64,000 bases of DNA from Planctomycetota bacterium (GCA_016235865.1 JACRIK010000019.1:36028-100027); one strand, 5' to 3'. Positions 25,027 to 34,041 are shown, counted from the first letter of the stretch. Notes: generated by a model not told the origin, from the sequence alone. A program made the numbers and translations.

Positions 25027-27018
25027 TTATTTCGATGCCGATTCAATATTGCGCAGTACGCCTTTGTAGGCATTCAGAAATGCTTTTACGGACTTGTCGT
25101 CAAAGCCGGTGGTGGTGACCACCAGTCCGTCGGCCTGAACCGATTCGCCGGTATAATTGGCCTTCTTGGCCATCATAACCGCGGAATACTCTTCAGCCGT
25201 GGTTATTTTCTTGGAGATAAATCTCTCGTCGGCATTGATTAGTATCACCGATGCGCCGCCAATGGCGCCGATGGCCTTTTTATTGTCCAGGCAATACTTG
25301 ATGGCCGAGATAACGCCTTTGTCATTGACACTTTCACCACCCATCAAAATAACGCCGTCAATTCCGGATAACGAATCAGGATTAACAACCTGGTCTTTCG
25401 CAGCATTTACAACGACAAATTCCGCGCCATTGGTCATAAGAAATCTCATAATTATCCCCAAGTATTCAGTATCTGAAGAAGAAGACCAAACCAATACCTT
25501 CTTTCTGGCCTTGCCGGCCGGCGCCAGGTCATAGAACGGCTTCAATGCCGTCCGGATTACGGTGTTCCCGCGCTGGATGACCAGGGAAATAAATTTCTTC
25601 CGCTCGGTTAATGACTTCTCTATTTCCGTCTGGAAATCATCAATGGTATTGACAGCGACATTGTTTATATTGGTAATCATATCGCGTATCTGGAGATCGG
25701 CCCGGGCGGATGAGGAATTGGGCTGAACCCTGGTCACCCGCACGCCCTTCCGGTGCGGCAGTCCATAAATATATTGGGTCAGGGCGGTTATTCGCTTTAC
25801 CCCCAGGCCCAAGTCATCGTATCTCAGCTCCTTGATTTCACCCAACTGGTAGGCGTATTCCACGGCCGGCTCGTCTTCCACCATCTTGGTTTCAATAATA
25901 CACTCACTATGTTTGTCCGACGGCCTGATAACCTTCAATTTGATGGGACTGCCTATTTCACGGCAGACAATATTCCAATTGACATCATTGGCCTCGGCCG
26001 GCGTGCGGGCTGAAATCGCCTTGTCATCAATCTCAACGATAACATCGCCGGTCCGCAACCCGGCTCGGTAAATATATGAATCCTCTTCCACAAAACTGAC
26101 CAGCAACCCTTTGGCTACACCCAATGCCTGGGCCAGGTTGTCATCCAGCTGATTGCTGAAAATGAACGGGATATCAGCCCGTTTGAATCTCCCGTATTTC
26201 AGGAAATGCTCTTTTAACACCTTGACCACATTAATCGGTATGGCAAAACCGATGCCCTCTTGGCCTCCGCCGTAGGTATTCATCCCGATGACATTGCCCT
26301 TTTCATTGAGCAGCGGCCCGCCGCTGTTGCCCGGATTTATCGGCGCATCGGTCTGGAATACCTTGGTAAATGTCACCAAATCAGTCCGTTCAATGTTGCT
26401 TAAAATACCGGCGGTCAGGGTGCGTTTCAGCCCGCCCGGCGAACCGTAGGCATAGACCCGCTGTCCGGCCTGGACCGAATCGGAATCGCCTAATTCTATC
26501 GGAACCAGCGGATTCTCCGGCTCAATCTTGACCAGCGCCACATCCGGGTCCAGGCAATGCCCGATTACCTTTCCCTTATAACTCTTCTCATCGGACAATA
26601 CCACGCTGATAAGCTTGGCAATCTCCCTGGGGTCCTCGCTGTCCCGTTCCATGGTCGAAACCACATGCCCGTTGGTCAGGATATAACCGTCCGAACTGAT
26701 GATATAACCGCTGCCCAAGCCCAGTTCGTGCTGAATCGTCACTACCGACGGGTCGATCTTCTTCAGGAGCGATGACCCGGCCTCGTCCAGTTCCCCGGGC
26801 TTGGCGTCGGTATCGCCCGGCTGGCCTTCCCGACTTCCTTGCTCGGCCGGCGCAGGTTCCTGCACACCCGAAGGCGCTGTCCCGCCCGCGGCGGGAGTCC
26901 CTTTGGGTTCGCTATCGCGGTCACTGCTGTGTTCGCTACTATCCTGGCTTAATGTAATAGAAGAATCTGCTGTTGCCAAAATCGCAACCAGAACCATCAG
27001 ATATATTAAATACTTCAC
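25027..27018 (-). CDS. HtrA/DegP-type serine protease fused to a DJ-1/PfpI-like domain
   Basis: A GTG start with AGGAGG 6 bases upstream and a signal peptide (MKYLIYLMVLVAILATADS) indicate export. A low-complexity region (residues 24-82) includes the dispersed-element peptide SEHSSDRDSE. The trypsin fold has an intact triad: TNGHVV (H118), DPDVALV (D159) and PGNSGGPL (S232). Two PDZ-like domains follow (about 290-385 and 410-500). Residues about 510-660 form a DJ-1/PfpI-like domain (KVLVWSSSSDTEYLGII, VILMGGESVND), but the usual nucleophile Cys of AICAGP is replaced in AIGGAS. It is likely a periplasmic quality-control protease with a binding rather than catalytic C-terminal domain. It is the last of four closely packed genes. 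Confidence 0.9.
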   Translation of the reverse strand: MKYLIYLMVLVAILATADSSITLSQDSSEHSSDRDSEPKGTPAAGGTAPSGVQEPAPAEQGSREGQPGDTDAKPGELDEAGSSLLKKIDPSVVTIQHELGLGSGYIISSDGYILTNGHVVSTMERDSEDPREIAKLISVVLSDEKSYKGKVIGHCLDPDVALVKIEPENPLVPIELGDSDSVQAGQRVYAYGSPGGLKRTLTAGILSNIERTDLVTFTKVFQTDAPINPGNSGGPLLNEKGNVIGMNTYGGGQEGIGFAIPINVVKVLKEHFLKYGRFKRADIPFIFSNQLDDNLAQALGVAKGLLVSFVEEDSYIYRAGLRTGDVIVEIDDKAISARTPAEANDVNWNIVCREIGSPIKLKVIRPSDKHSECIIETKMVEDEPAVEYAYQLGEIKELRYDDLGLGVKRITALTQYIYGLPHRKGVRVTRVQPNSSSARADLQIRDMITNINNVAVNTIDDFQTEIEKSLTERKKFISLVIQRGNTVIRTALKPFYDLAPAGKARKKVLVWSSSSDTEYLGIIMRFLMTNGAEFVVVNAAKDQVVNPDSLSGIDGVILMGGESVNDKGVISAIKYCLDNKKAIGAIGGASVILINADERFISKKITTAEEYSAVMMAKKANYTGESVQADGLVVTTTGFDDKSVKAFLNAYKGVLRNIESASK
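26906..26946 (-). repeat. SEHRSDRD-type dispersed element inside the HtrA gene
   Basis: A copy of the GACCGCG-ACAGCGAAC word pair in frame with the protease gene encodes SEHSSDRDSE in its post-signal linker. The same words occur at 36413-36474 and 48173-48230, also in coding sequence, and in intergenic DNA near 34195, 38083-38181 and 59473-59576. Confidence 0.75.
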
Positions 27019-27047
27019 CCAGCCCCTCCTTTCATTCCGCCCATAAG

Positions 27048-27326
27048 TTATGCGCTTAATGTTTCTTTAAGTCGTGTTTTTAGTTTCTGTAAACTACTGC
27101 CGTATTGTTTTAGGTGTTTTTCCCGCTCATAGGCATCTGATTTTGAGATATATGTTTCATAATATATTAAACTAACTGGAAGATATTTACCGGTAGAATA
27201 TGATTTACCTAAATTATGTTCTTCCAACCTCTTTTTTAGGTCTGAGGTACAACCGACATAAAACCAATTGCTTTTTTGGCTTTTTAGCAGATAAACATAA
27301 TACATCTTAGGAGGGGCTGGGTTCAT
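27048..27326 (-). CDS. GIY-YIG nuclease domain protein (YhbQ/UPF0213-like)
   Basis: A compact GIY-YIG domain: MYYVYLLKSQKSNWFYVGCTSDLKKRLEEHN contains the two motif strands and the catalytic Arg region, and YEREKHLKQY supplies the metal-binding Glu. These solo proteins are structure-specific nuclease candidates with unclear cellular roles. The upstream gene stops at TGA within ATGA at this gene's start (27326), and AAGGG lies upstream, so translational coupling supports this start. Methionine 8 (27305) is the start most family members would show. It lies 29 bases before the HtrA gene. A second solo member is at 29810-30079. Confidence 0.88.
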   Translation of the reverse strand: MNPAPPKMYYVYLLKSQKSNWFYVGCTSDLKKRLEEHNLGKSYSTGKYLPVSLIYYETYISKSDAYEREKHLKQYGSSLQKLKTRLKETLSA

Positions 27327-28702
27327 TTTTTGCCCTTCAGGTTAAGCGCCGTAAAGGAGGTGGAAATCCCGTTGGAGGTCTTCACCAGGACAATGGCCAC
27401 CTTATCACGCCTGATGGCCTCCACGGCCTTGATAAAATCGTCTACGTTCTTAATCGGGGTTTTATTTAATTCTATGATAACGTCGTCCCGGTTAATCAGA
27501 TAGCTGCGTCCCGATATCGTCCCGGCCGGACTGCCCGGCAGGATATTATCAACTATCACGCCTTCCCGGATAAAAAGCCCTCTTTCGTAATAATCCACAT
27601 CCGTAATATCCTGAACCGCCACGCCGATATCATCAGCCCGGAACTCCTTGGATTCGGGCTTCTTGGCGAACTTCACCTTGACCGGAATCACATCAGCCCC
27701 TCTTAATACCTTCAGATTTGCCTCCTTGCCCACCTCAGGGTCAAGGTATTTGACGAACTGCGATTCCAGGGCCTTGGCGCCCACCTTGGTCAGCGGCTTG
27801 TTATCAACCTCGATAATCAAATCGCCCTCTTTTATCCCGGCCTGTTCCATCGGGCTGTTCTTGACCGTGTATTTAACGATAATTCCCTTTTTGGGCAGGC
27901 CAATCATCTCGGCGTAATCCTCGTTAATCGGCGCCCAGCCGAATCCCAGCCAGGGCTTGCCTTTATCTTTTTCCTCATTGCTACCCGGCCCGGTTGACGG
28001 CTGGGCCTTGGCCGTCAGCTTGTCAATGCCCTTTTGCACCTCATTACTGACCACCCAGTTCTGGGGCAGGGACCGGCTGTATTCGGATGTTCCGGCGCCC
28101 CGCAACTGGACCGCGATAACCCGGCCGTCCAGGGTCAGCATCACCGCGCCCTGGTTTGAGGTCAGGCCCGGGCACTGAATCTGGTCAAAATCGCCGTCGT
28201 CATTCCGGCCCCTGACAAATCCCACGTCCACCAGCACCTTGAAATCATTGGACTTGCCGCCGTTGACCGCGCCCAGCACAAACTGCCCGGTCTGGACCGC
28301 ATCGGCATTGGCGAAATTAACCGGCGTCAGCGGCGCCTCAACCTGGATTTTCATAATACTCACCCGAAGCCGCTCGTCCGACTGGACCAACGATGCTTCA
28401 TATCCGGTATCATTCAGCCAGACCTCAACCCGGTCATAGGAATCCTTTTTTAAATAGGCCGGCAGAAGAATCTCGCCGGATGATGAAATAACCAATCCGG
28501 TCATGCCGGACACATTGCGTCCGCTGCCGATTTCCGCGTAGGCCAAACTCGGCTCTACGGCCTTGACCGCCTGATTGATATCATCCTGCAAAGTGGTGAG
28601 TATCTTGGGCACATCCGGCTTCTGCTCTATGGGCTGGGCGGAACAACTCCAGACGAAAATAGCCGTCGTAACCATGGCTAAAACAAATATAAATCTTTTC
28701 AT
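27323..28702 (-). CDS. HtrA-like lipoprotein pseudoprotease with two PDZ domains
   Basis: The overall plan is that of HtrA: lipoprotein signal (MKRFIFVLAMVTTAIFVWSC), trypsin-like barrel, PDZ1 (GIIVKYTVKNSPMEQAGIKEGDLIIEVDNKPL) and PDZ2 (GVIVDNILPGSPAGTISGRSYLINRDDVIIELN). The triad is gone. The His segment reads ILLPAYLKK where the active neighbour has ILTNGHVV. The Asp segment reads DERLRVSIMKI where the neighbour has DPDVALVKI. The Ser segment reads LTSNQGAVML in place of PGNSGGPL. A regulatory or scaffold pseudoprotease paired with the active HtrA two genes downstream is the natural inference. It is coupled by ATGA overlaps to both neighbours. Confidence 0.85.
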   Translation of the reverse strand: MKRFIFVLAMVTTAIFVWSCSAQPIEQKPDVPKILTTLQDDINQAVKAVEPSLAYAEIGSGRNVSGMTGLVISSSGEILLPAYLKKDSYDRVEVWLNDTGYEASLVQSDERLRVSIMKIQVEAPLTPVNFANADAVQTGQFVLGAVNGGKSNDFKVLVDVGFVRGRNDDGDFDQIQCPGLTSNQGAVMLTLDGRVIAVQLRGAGTSEYSRSLPQNWVVSNEVQKGIDKLTAKAQPSTGPGSNEEKDKGKPWLGFGWAPINEDYAEMIGLPKKGIIVKYTVKNSPMEQAGIKEGDLIIEVDNKPLTKVGAKALESQFVKYLDPEVGKEANLKVLRGADVIPVKVKFAKKPESKEFRADDIGVAVQDITDVDYYERGLFIREGVIVDNILPGSPAGTISGRSYLINRDDVIIELNKTPIKNVDDFIKAVEAIRRDKVAIVLVKTSNGISTSFTALNLKGKK

Positions 28703-29361
28703 TCTTTAGGTTGGGGTGGCGGTTGATTCTCTGCCGGTTTAGAATTATCCTTGGCCAGTTTAAATATACCCTCTTTGCCTAAGAAAGTGAAACTACCATT
28801 AATTTTGTTTCCTTCATATAAAATACGTCCTTTTATTTCTTTTAACAGCGGATGGGCCAAGGCCAGCTCAATCCGTTTCTCTCCGTTTTCCTGGACAAAT
28901 ATGGCATTACCGGTCCCGCCGGACTGGGACACCACGGCTAACTTGCCCGGCCCATCCTCCTTGAAAATAAACTGGAGGTTAACAAAGTTTATCTTTTCCT
29001 CGCCCTTGAAAAATATATCCCAGCCCCAGAAAACCAGGCCCGGGTCGTTCACCTGTTCCCAAACCGGCTTTACCGATTCAGAGGCCTTTCCTTCCTTGCT
29101 TTCGCCAGATACCTTTACCGTCTTGGCCGGGGCCTGTCCGGTCGGAGAGACCATCCGCTCGATGATCGGCCTGCGAACCAACACCCTTATCTCCCTGGCA
29201 GTCCCGTCCCAGTTGGATTCGCCCTTCCACATCCCGGCCAGCGAGGCCGGACCGAATGGCGCATCCGGACCCGGGCCTTCCATGCCGGCTTCATCAATGG
29301 CCACGCACCCGGCTGAAAGAAGCAACAACCCGATTACCAAATAAAATATTATCTTAGGCAT
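28699..29361 (-). CDS. Lipoprotein, first gene of the HtrA cluster
   Basis: It starts at MPKIIFYLVIGLLLLSAGC (29361), a textbook lipoprotein signal with lipobox SAGC. The frame continues upstream to 29475, but that part reads a CCCCCTT-type dispersed palindrome (peptide PLVPLNKGGIKGG) and is not believed. The mature region of about 200 residues begins VAIDEAGMEGPGPDAPFGP and continues into a beta-rich domain (LAGMWKGESNWDGTAREIRVLV... GRILYEGNKINGSFTFLG). This resembles small ligand- or lipid-binding beta folds, but I recognise no family. Its stop overlaps the next gene's start (ATGA). Gene order lipoprotein - pseudo-HtrA - GIY-YIG - HtrA suggests one transcript. Confidence 0.75.
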   Translation of the reverse strand: MPKIIFYLVIGLLLLSAGCVAIDEAGMEGPGPDAPFGPASLAGMWKGESNWDGTAREIRVLVRRPIIERMVSPTGQAPAKTVKVSGESKEGKASESVKPVWEQVNDPGLVFWGWDIFFKGEEKINFVNLQFIFKEDGPGKLAVVSQSGGTGNAIFVQENGEKRIELALAHPLLKEIKGRILYEGNKINGSFTFLGKEGIFKLAKDNSKPAENQPPPQPKE

Positions 29362-29390
29362 TCCAAATAATATTAACAACAGGATTGAAC

Positions 29391-29434
29391 AACCCCCTTT
29401 AATTCCCCCTTTGTTAAGGGGGACTAAGGGGGTT
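29391..29434. repeat. CCCCCTT nested palindrome in the lipoprotein leader
   Basis: Outer arms AACCCCCTT (29391-29399) and AAGGGGGTT (29426-29434) enclose a CCCCCTT (29405-29411) / AAGGGGG (29416-29422) hairpin. It lies 30 bases upstream of the preferred lipoprotein start and belongs to a widely dispersed repeat type. Confidence 0.75.
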
Positions 29435-29525
29435 GTTACTCCGTTTCCCTTTGCGACGCAATGGTCGGTCAGCATTTAGCCGGGGGCTAAAGCGCACCGG
29501 GTACATCCTGTTGTCTATAATTTAA

Positions 29526-29600
29526 TACCCCGAATGGGATTTGAACCCATGCTGCAGGCTTGAAAAGCCTGTGTCCTAGACCAGGCTAGACGATCGGGGC
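29526..29600 (-). tRNA. tRNA-Glu (UUC)
   Basis: The cloverleaf is complete without encoded CCA. Acceptor GCCCCGA pairs with TCGGGGT (first pair G-T), followed by discriminator A. Anticodon stem CAGGC/GCCTG carries loop TTTTCAA, giving anticodon TTC. T arm is ATGGG-TTCAAAT-CCCAT. Confidence 0.95.
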
Positions 29601-29607
29601 GATTTCC

Positions 29608-29680
29608 CAATGTGGAATGACGAATGTGGAGTGCGGAATTTAATTATTCATTCCGCATTCATCACTCTGCATTCCGCATT
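29608..29680. repeat. GGAATGC / CATTCCG iterated-word inverted repeat between tRNAs
   Basis: The left half has GGAATGA, CGAATGT, GGAGTGC and GGAATT words. The right half has CATTCCG, CATTCAT, CACTCTG and CATTCCG words at 7-bp period. It completely fills the spacer between tRNA-Glu and tRNA-Lys. Confidence 0.75.
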
Positions 29681-29687
29681 TATTTTA

Positions 29688-29760
29688 TGAGGGCGGGGCG
29701 ACTCGAACGCCCGACCAACTGATTAAAAACCAGTTGCTCTACCGACTGAGCTACGCCCCC
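29688..29760 (-). tRNA. tRNA-Lys (UUU)
   Basis: Acceptor GGGGGCG pairs with CGCCCTC, discriminator A, no encoded CCA. D arm GCTCAGTCGGTAGAGC. Anticodon stem ACTGG/TCAGT with loop TTTTTAA gives anticodon TTT. T arm GGGCG-TTCGAGT-CGCCC. Its 5' end sequence is partly duplicated at about 30149-30165. Confidence 0.95.
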
Positions 29761-29763
29761 GTT

Positions 29764-29810
29764 AGAACCTGTTAGTCCACCGACGCAATGTCGGGGGCGT
29801 TACAGGTTCT
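29764..29810. repeat. Hairpin with 9-bp stem AGAACCTGT/ACAGGTTCT
   Basis: The arms are 29764-29772 and 29802-29810; the loop holds a CCGAC-GCAAT-GTCGG hairpin. It begins 3 bases from tRNA-Lys and its end touches the stop codon of the GIY-YIG gene. A sister hairpin with a different stem lies at 30166-30193. Confidence 0.65.
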
Positions 29811-30079
29811 TACGTCCCGCCGCTCTGGCGGGACACGCGTCGGAGCAAATATTTAATATACTCCCTATTCTTCTTGGTTTTTATTTCCGCTTCTCGTTTT
29901 ATCGCTTCTTCTCGCGTCAAGAATTCCTCGGAATATGCGATTACCCACGGCTTTTTACCGCGCGTAAATCTACTTCTACCGCTATTATGTCTTTGCAATC
30001 GCTCCTCTAAATCCTGCGCTTGCCCGACATAAAAACTACCGTCTTTTAAACTCCTTAATATATAAACGTAATAAACCAT
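29810..30079 (-). CDS. Second solo GIY-YIG nuclease domain protein
   Basis: An 89-residue GIY-YIG protein starting MVYYVYILRSLKDGSFYVGQAQDLEERLQRHN. The catalytic Arg region and the later EEAIKREAEIK metal-site Glu are present, then a basic tail (KKNREYIKYLLRR). The last residues (VSRQSGGT) are read from a CCCGCC/GGCGGG palindrome, so the natural C-terminus may have been replaced by an inserted element. It lies next to tRNA-Lys between two copies of a CTACGCCCCCGTTAGA sequence and a shared GTCGGAGCAAATATT stretch, which suggests it arrived as part of a mobile or duplicated segment. It is about as divergent from the copy at 27048-27326 as typical family members. Confidence 0.85.
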   Translation of the reverse strand: MVYYVYILRSLKDGSFYVGQAQDLEERLQRHNSGRSRFTRGKKPWVIAYSEEFLTREEAIKREAEIKTKKNREYIKYLLRRVSRQSGGT

Positions 30080-30304
30080 CTACCGACTCCCGACATAAAG
30101 CCGGGATAAGTGACTGTAACGCCCTGCGGGCTAACAGTCACTAATGATCTACGCCCCCGTTAGAGTCCGTTGAAGCGAAGCGACTTACGGACTCTTACGC
30201 TCCGACGCATGTCGGAGCAAATATTCTTATACTCCTTACTTCTGTACAAATGCGGCACACGGAATTCCATTATTCATTCCGCATTCCACACTCTACATTC
30301 CGCA
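30080..30304. repeat. Non-coding block of nested hairpins and repeats downstream of ribBA
   Basis: No gene is seen. The block contains a GTGACTGT...ACAGTCAC hairpin with inner GCCC-TGC-GGGC (about 30110-30141), a copy of CTACGCCCCCGTTAGA (30149-30165), an AGAGTCCGT/ACGGACTCT hairpin with loop core GAAGCGAAGCGAC (30166-30193), and a GGAATG/CATTCCG iterated repeat (30250-30307). Confidence 0.7.
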
Positions 30305-31516
<1,212 letters not shown>

Positions 31517-31631
31517 ATAATACTCGCTCCTGTCTCAAAATAAGATTTTTGATAATACCATCTCCTTTTATCTGAGTCAAGAAAAAGATTAAAGACGGGA
31601 AGGAAATCAGAAGACCAGGAAAAGGAAATAG

Positions 31632-31704
31632 CACGCAGATAAACGCAGATTTTGTAGATTCCCCAGATAATCGGCGTAATCTGTGTAATCTGTGCAATCT
31701 GTGG
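31632..31704. repeat. Iterated-word repeat (CAGAT / AATCTGTG, 9-bp period)
   Basis: The left half has ACGCAGAT words. The right half has three AATCTGTG words at 9-bp spacing, the complement of CACAGATT. A direct-only run of the same ACAGAT word at 10-bp spacing lies at 41157-41200 inside the propeller gene's signal-peptide region. Together with about 110 AT-rich bases on the right side it makes up the ribBA upstream gap. Confidence 0.7.
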
Positions 31705-31705
31705 C

Positions 31706-32911
31706 CTACATCACATAACCCAATATGTAAATCACTAACTCAGTGGAGTTGTTTCCTGACACATAGGCCTGCCACAGGAGCGTCCTATCGGCCGCCACCG
31801 GCATCAGGACTGAGCCGCCGTTAGATACCCCCGGAGCGTTAGCGGGCGGAGCCATGACTTGTAGGGCATATTCCGCGCCCAACTGACGAAAGATGTAGGC
31901 CATCATTCCGCCGTTGGCATAACTCTGGGTGATACAGGCGATGGAGACAATCACCCCTTTGGTGTTGAGCGGAATGATTGCCGATAAATCCACTGTCGCC
32001 GGTTGGGTTGTTGCGTTAATCCCGCCCAGGTCAAGGGCCAGCGCCGGTACCGGAAACATAGTCAGGACATCCCCGCCGCCTATGCCCGGGGCTAATTTTT
32101 CCGCTGTGACTGCCCCATTTGCTATCTTCTCGGTTATGACCTCGCCGTTAATAATCTTTTCGCGATTGATGCTGTTAGACGCGATTTGGGTATAGCCAAT
32201 ATCGTAGTCCTTGATTTTAGCACCGGTCACGGCCTGGTTGGCTATCTTTGCCGTGGTAACTGCGTTCGTAGCAAGTTTTGAAGCAGTCACTGCGCTATCC
32301 GCAATCTTTGGTCCGCTGACCGCGCTATCGGCAATCTCGGCGGTGGCAACCGGCGGGGTAATCGGCCGGGAAATAGCCGGCGGGGTAAATGCCAGTTTCT
32401 CCAACGTGATAGCCCGGTCGAGTATCTTGGCCGTGCTGACGGCGTTATTGGCAATCTTTGACCCGGTGACGCTGTTGTCCGCCAGTTTAGAGGAAGTCAC
32501 CTGCTGTTCGCCGATTTTAGCGGCGTTGACTGCGCCGGCGGCGATTTTAGCCCCGGTGACACAACCGTCCCGCAGGTCGGGCGTGTTTACCTCCAGGTCC
32601 TTGATTTTCGCGGCGCTGACCGACGCATCGGCAATCTTTTCGGTAGTCACGGCGCCGTTTGCTAATTTACTGGTGACGATGGCCCCGTCCGCAACCTTGG
32701 GCGTGGTCACCGCGGCGTCCTTTAATTTGCCGGTGGTGACCTGCAATGCGCCGATTTTGAAGGTGGTCACTGCCCCACTCTTTATTTTCTCGGTTATTAC
32801 ACTGTCTACTGCCAACTGACTACTGCCTACTGCGCCGGCCGAAATCTTCGGCCCGGTCACGGCTCCGGGGGCGATAGTGATGGTGGTTACTTCATTGGGT
32901 AAGAGAGACAT
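31706..32911 (-). CDS. Short-repeat (AVTxxKIA) solenoid protein with C-terminal beta domain
   Basis: Residues 10-270 consist of about seventeen 15-residue repeats with consensus GAVTTxKIADGA (for example GAVTTEKIADASVSAAKIKDLEV). Such repeats occur in phage tail-fibre and surface proteins and are predicted to form an elongated beta-solenoid or coiled fibre. The last 130 residues form a distinct compact domain (VSIACITQSYANGGMMAYIFRQLGAEYALQVMAPPAN...) likely to be a trimeric tip or binding domain. No signal peptide is seen, unlike neighbouring surface proteins, which keeps a phage- or tailocin-derived origin open. AAGGA-like sequence precedes the ATG. It follows the Fn3 protein on the same strand after a 94-bp gap holding a (GATGAGA)-type inverted repeat. 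Confidence 0.75.
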   Translation of the reverse strand: MSLLPNEVTTITIAPGAVTGPKISAGAVGSSQLAVDSVITEKIKSGAVTTFKIGALQVTTGKLKDAAVTTPKVADGAIVTSKLANGAVTTEKIADASVSAAKIKDLEVNTPDLRDGCVTGAKIAAGAVNAAKIGEQQVTSSKLADNSVTGSKIANNAVSTAKILDRAITLEKLAFTPPAISRPITPPVATAEIADSAVSGPKIADSAVTASKLATNAVTTAKIANQAVTGAKIKDYDIGYTQIASNSINREKIINGEVITEKIANGAVTAEKLAPGIGGGDVLTMFPVPALALDLGGINATTQPATVDLSAIIPLNTKGVIVSIACITQSYANGGMMAYIFRQLGAEYALQVMAPPANAPGVSNGGSVLMPVAADRTLLWQAYVSGNNSTELVIYILGYVM

Positions 32912-33005
32912 AAATCATCCTTCGGAGGAAAGAGAAAAGATGAGAGATTATAGATGAAAGTATTTCTCTCATCTCTTCTCTCTCATCTATCATCTTTTCC
33001 TGCGT

Positions 33006-33629
33006 TTACGGCGCGTATTTGGATTCGGCCCCGCTGAATGCGCCCTGTCCGGCCGCACCGATGCCGGCCACCCGGAACCAGTATTTAGTTCCGCTGGTCA
33101 GGCCCAGGATAGCGGCGTAGGATTCAGTGGCCTTGGCTTTATCCGCCCAGCTGTCCGGCACGTTCGGGTCAGTGGTCATCTGGATGACGTAACTTTTTGC
33201 GCCCCGGACCGGCTCCCAATTCAGGTCAATCTCGCCGTCATTATTACCGGCCATGGCGCTCAGGGCCGAAGACGGCAGCAGTTGCCCAACCGGCACGCCT
33301 GCATCCTTGACGGACATTCCGGCGGATTGGATTTTGGCATCATCGCCGCCGGCGGCGCTCTCGACATAGAGCGATAGTGAGGTCAAGGTCCGGTCAAAAA
33401 CCTTTTCCTTATCGGCCATCAAATCAGTCGCGGCCTGGGCCTGCTGGCGCAGGGTCAGCGCATTATTATAAGCGGTCAGCAAGGCGGTCTTGGCGGCCAT
33501 AGTATCGGCCAGGGACGGAATGGGCGTAACGAAATTCGGATTCCCGGTCATCGCATTAATAATCCGGATGGCCAGTTCGCCCTTAACCGTAATCGGCATC
33601 CGAAAAAGGCCTAATTTTACCTTTGCCAT
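33006..33629 (-). CDS. Protein with C-terminal fibronectin type III domain
   Basis: A 207-residue protein without signal peptide. The N-terminal part (MAKVKLGLFRMPITVKGELAIRIINAMTGNPNF...) is helical, with an AAKTALLTAYNNALTLRQQAQAATDLMADKEK segment. Residues about 120-205 form an Fn3 domain (GEIDLNWEPVRGAKSYVIQMT... LTSGTKYWFRVAGIGAAGQGAFSG). Such proteins recur in uncultured bacteria, with no established function that I know. It lies upstream of and co-directional with the short-repeat solenoid protein, so the two could make parts of one structure. A weak ribosome binding site precedes the ATG. Confidence 0.75.
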   Translation of the reverse strand: MAKVKLGLFRMPITVKGELAIRIINAMTGNPNFVTPIPSLADTMAAKTALLTAYNNALTLRQQAQAATDLMADKEKVFDRTLTSLSLYVESAAGGDDAKIQSAGMSVKDAGVPVGQLLPSSALSAMAGNNDGEIDLNWEPVRGAKSYVIQMTTDPNVPDSWADKAKATESYAAILGLTSGTKYWFRVAGIGAAGQGAFSGAESKYAP

Positions 33630-33663
33630 AGTCGTGTCTCACTTTCTCTAACCGTTAAAAGAC

Positions 33664-33721
33664 TGTCACCCTGAACTTGGTTCAGGGTCTAATGGGATGC
33701 TGAAACGAGTTCAGCATGGCA
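33664..33721. repeat. Double palindrome (CCCTGAAC / TGCTGAA types)
   Basis: CCCTGAAC-TTG-GTTCAGGG (33669-33687, loop included) is followed by TGCTGAA-ACGAG-TTCAGCA. This is the well-known GTCACCCTGAAC dispersed type, related to 7905-7968. Confidence 0.75.
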
Positions 33722-33789
33722 CTTTCTTATAACTCCATATATTATAGATGTTATATCACATTCAAGTGATTTTGACCCATGTCCACATG

Positions 33790-34041
33790 CCACAGTTGTA
33801 TATCAACTTACCGCAGTTGTATATCAACTTACCGCAGGTGCATATCAACTTGCCGCAGTTGTATATCCACATACCGCAGTTGCATGTCCACATACCGCAG
33901 TTGCATGTCCACTTGCCGCAGTTGTATATCCACATACCGCAGTTGCATGTCCACTTGCCGCAGTTGCATGTCCACATACCGCAGTTGTATATCAACTTGC
34001 CGCAGTTGCATGTCCACATACCGCAGTTGTATATCAACTTG
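33790..34041. repeat. Twelve exact-length 21-bp tandem units
   Basis: Twelve consecutive 21-bp units start CCGCAGTTG and end in one of two variants, TATATCAACTTG or CATGTCCACATA, with partial units at both ends. The TATATCAAC variant is a near palindrome (GTTG-TATAT-CAAC). The array stays open in several frames on both strands because the unit is seven codons. The surrounding 33630-34254 has no gene I would support. Confidence 0.92.
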
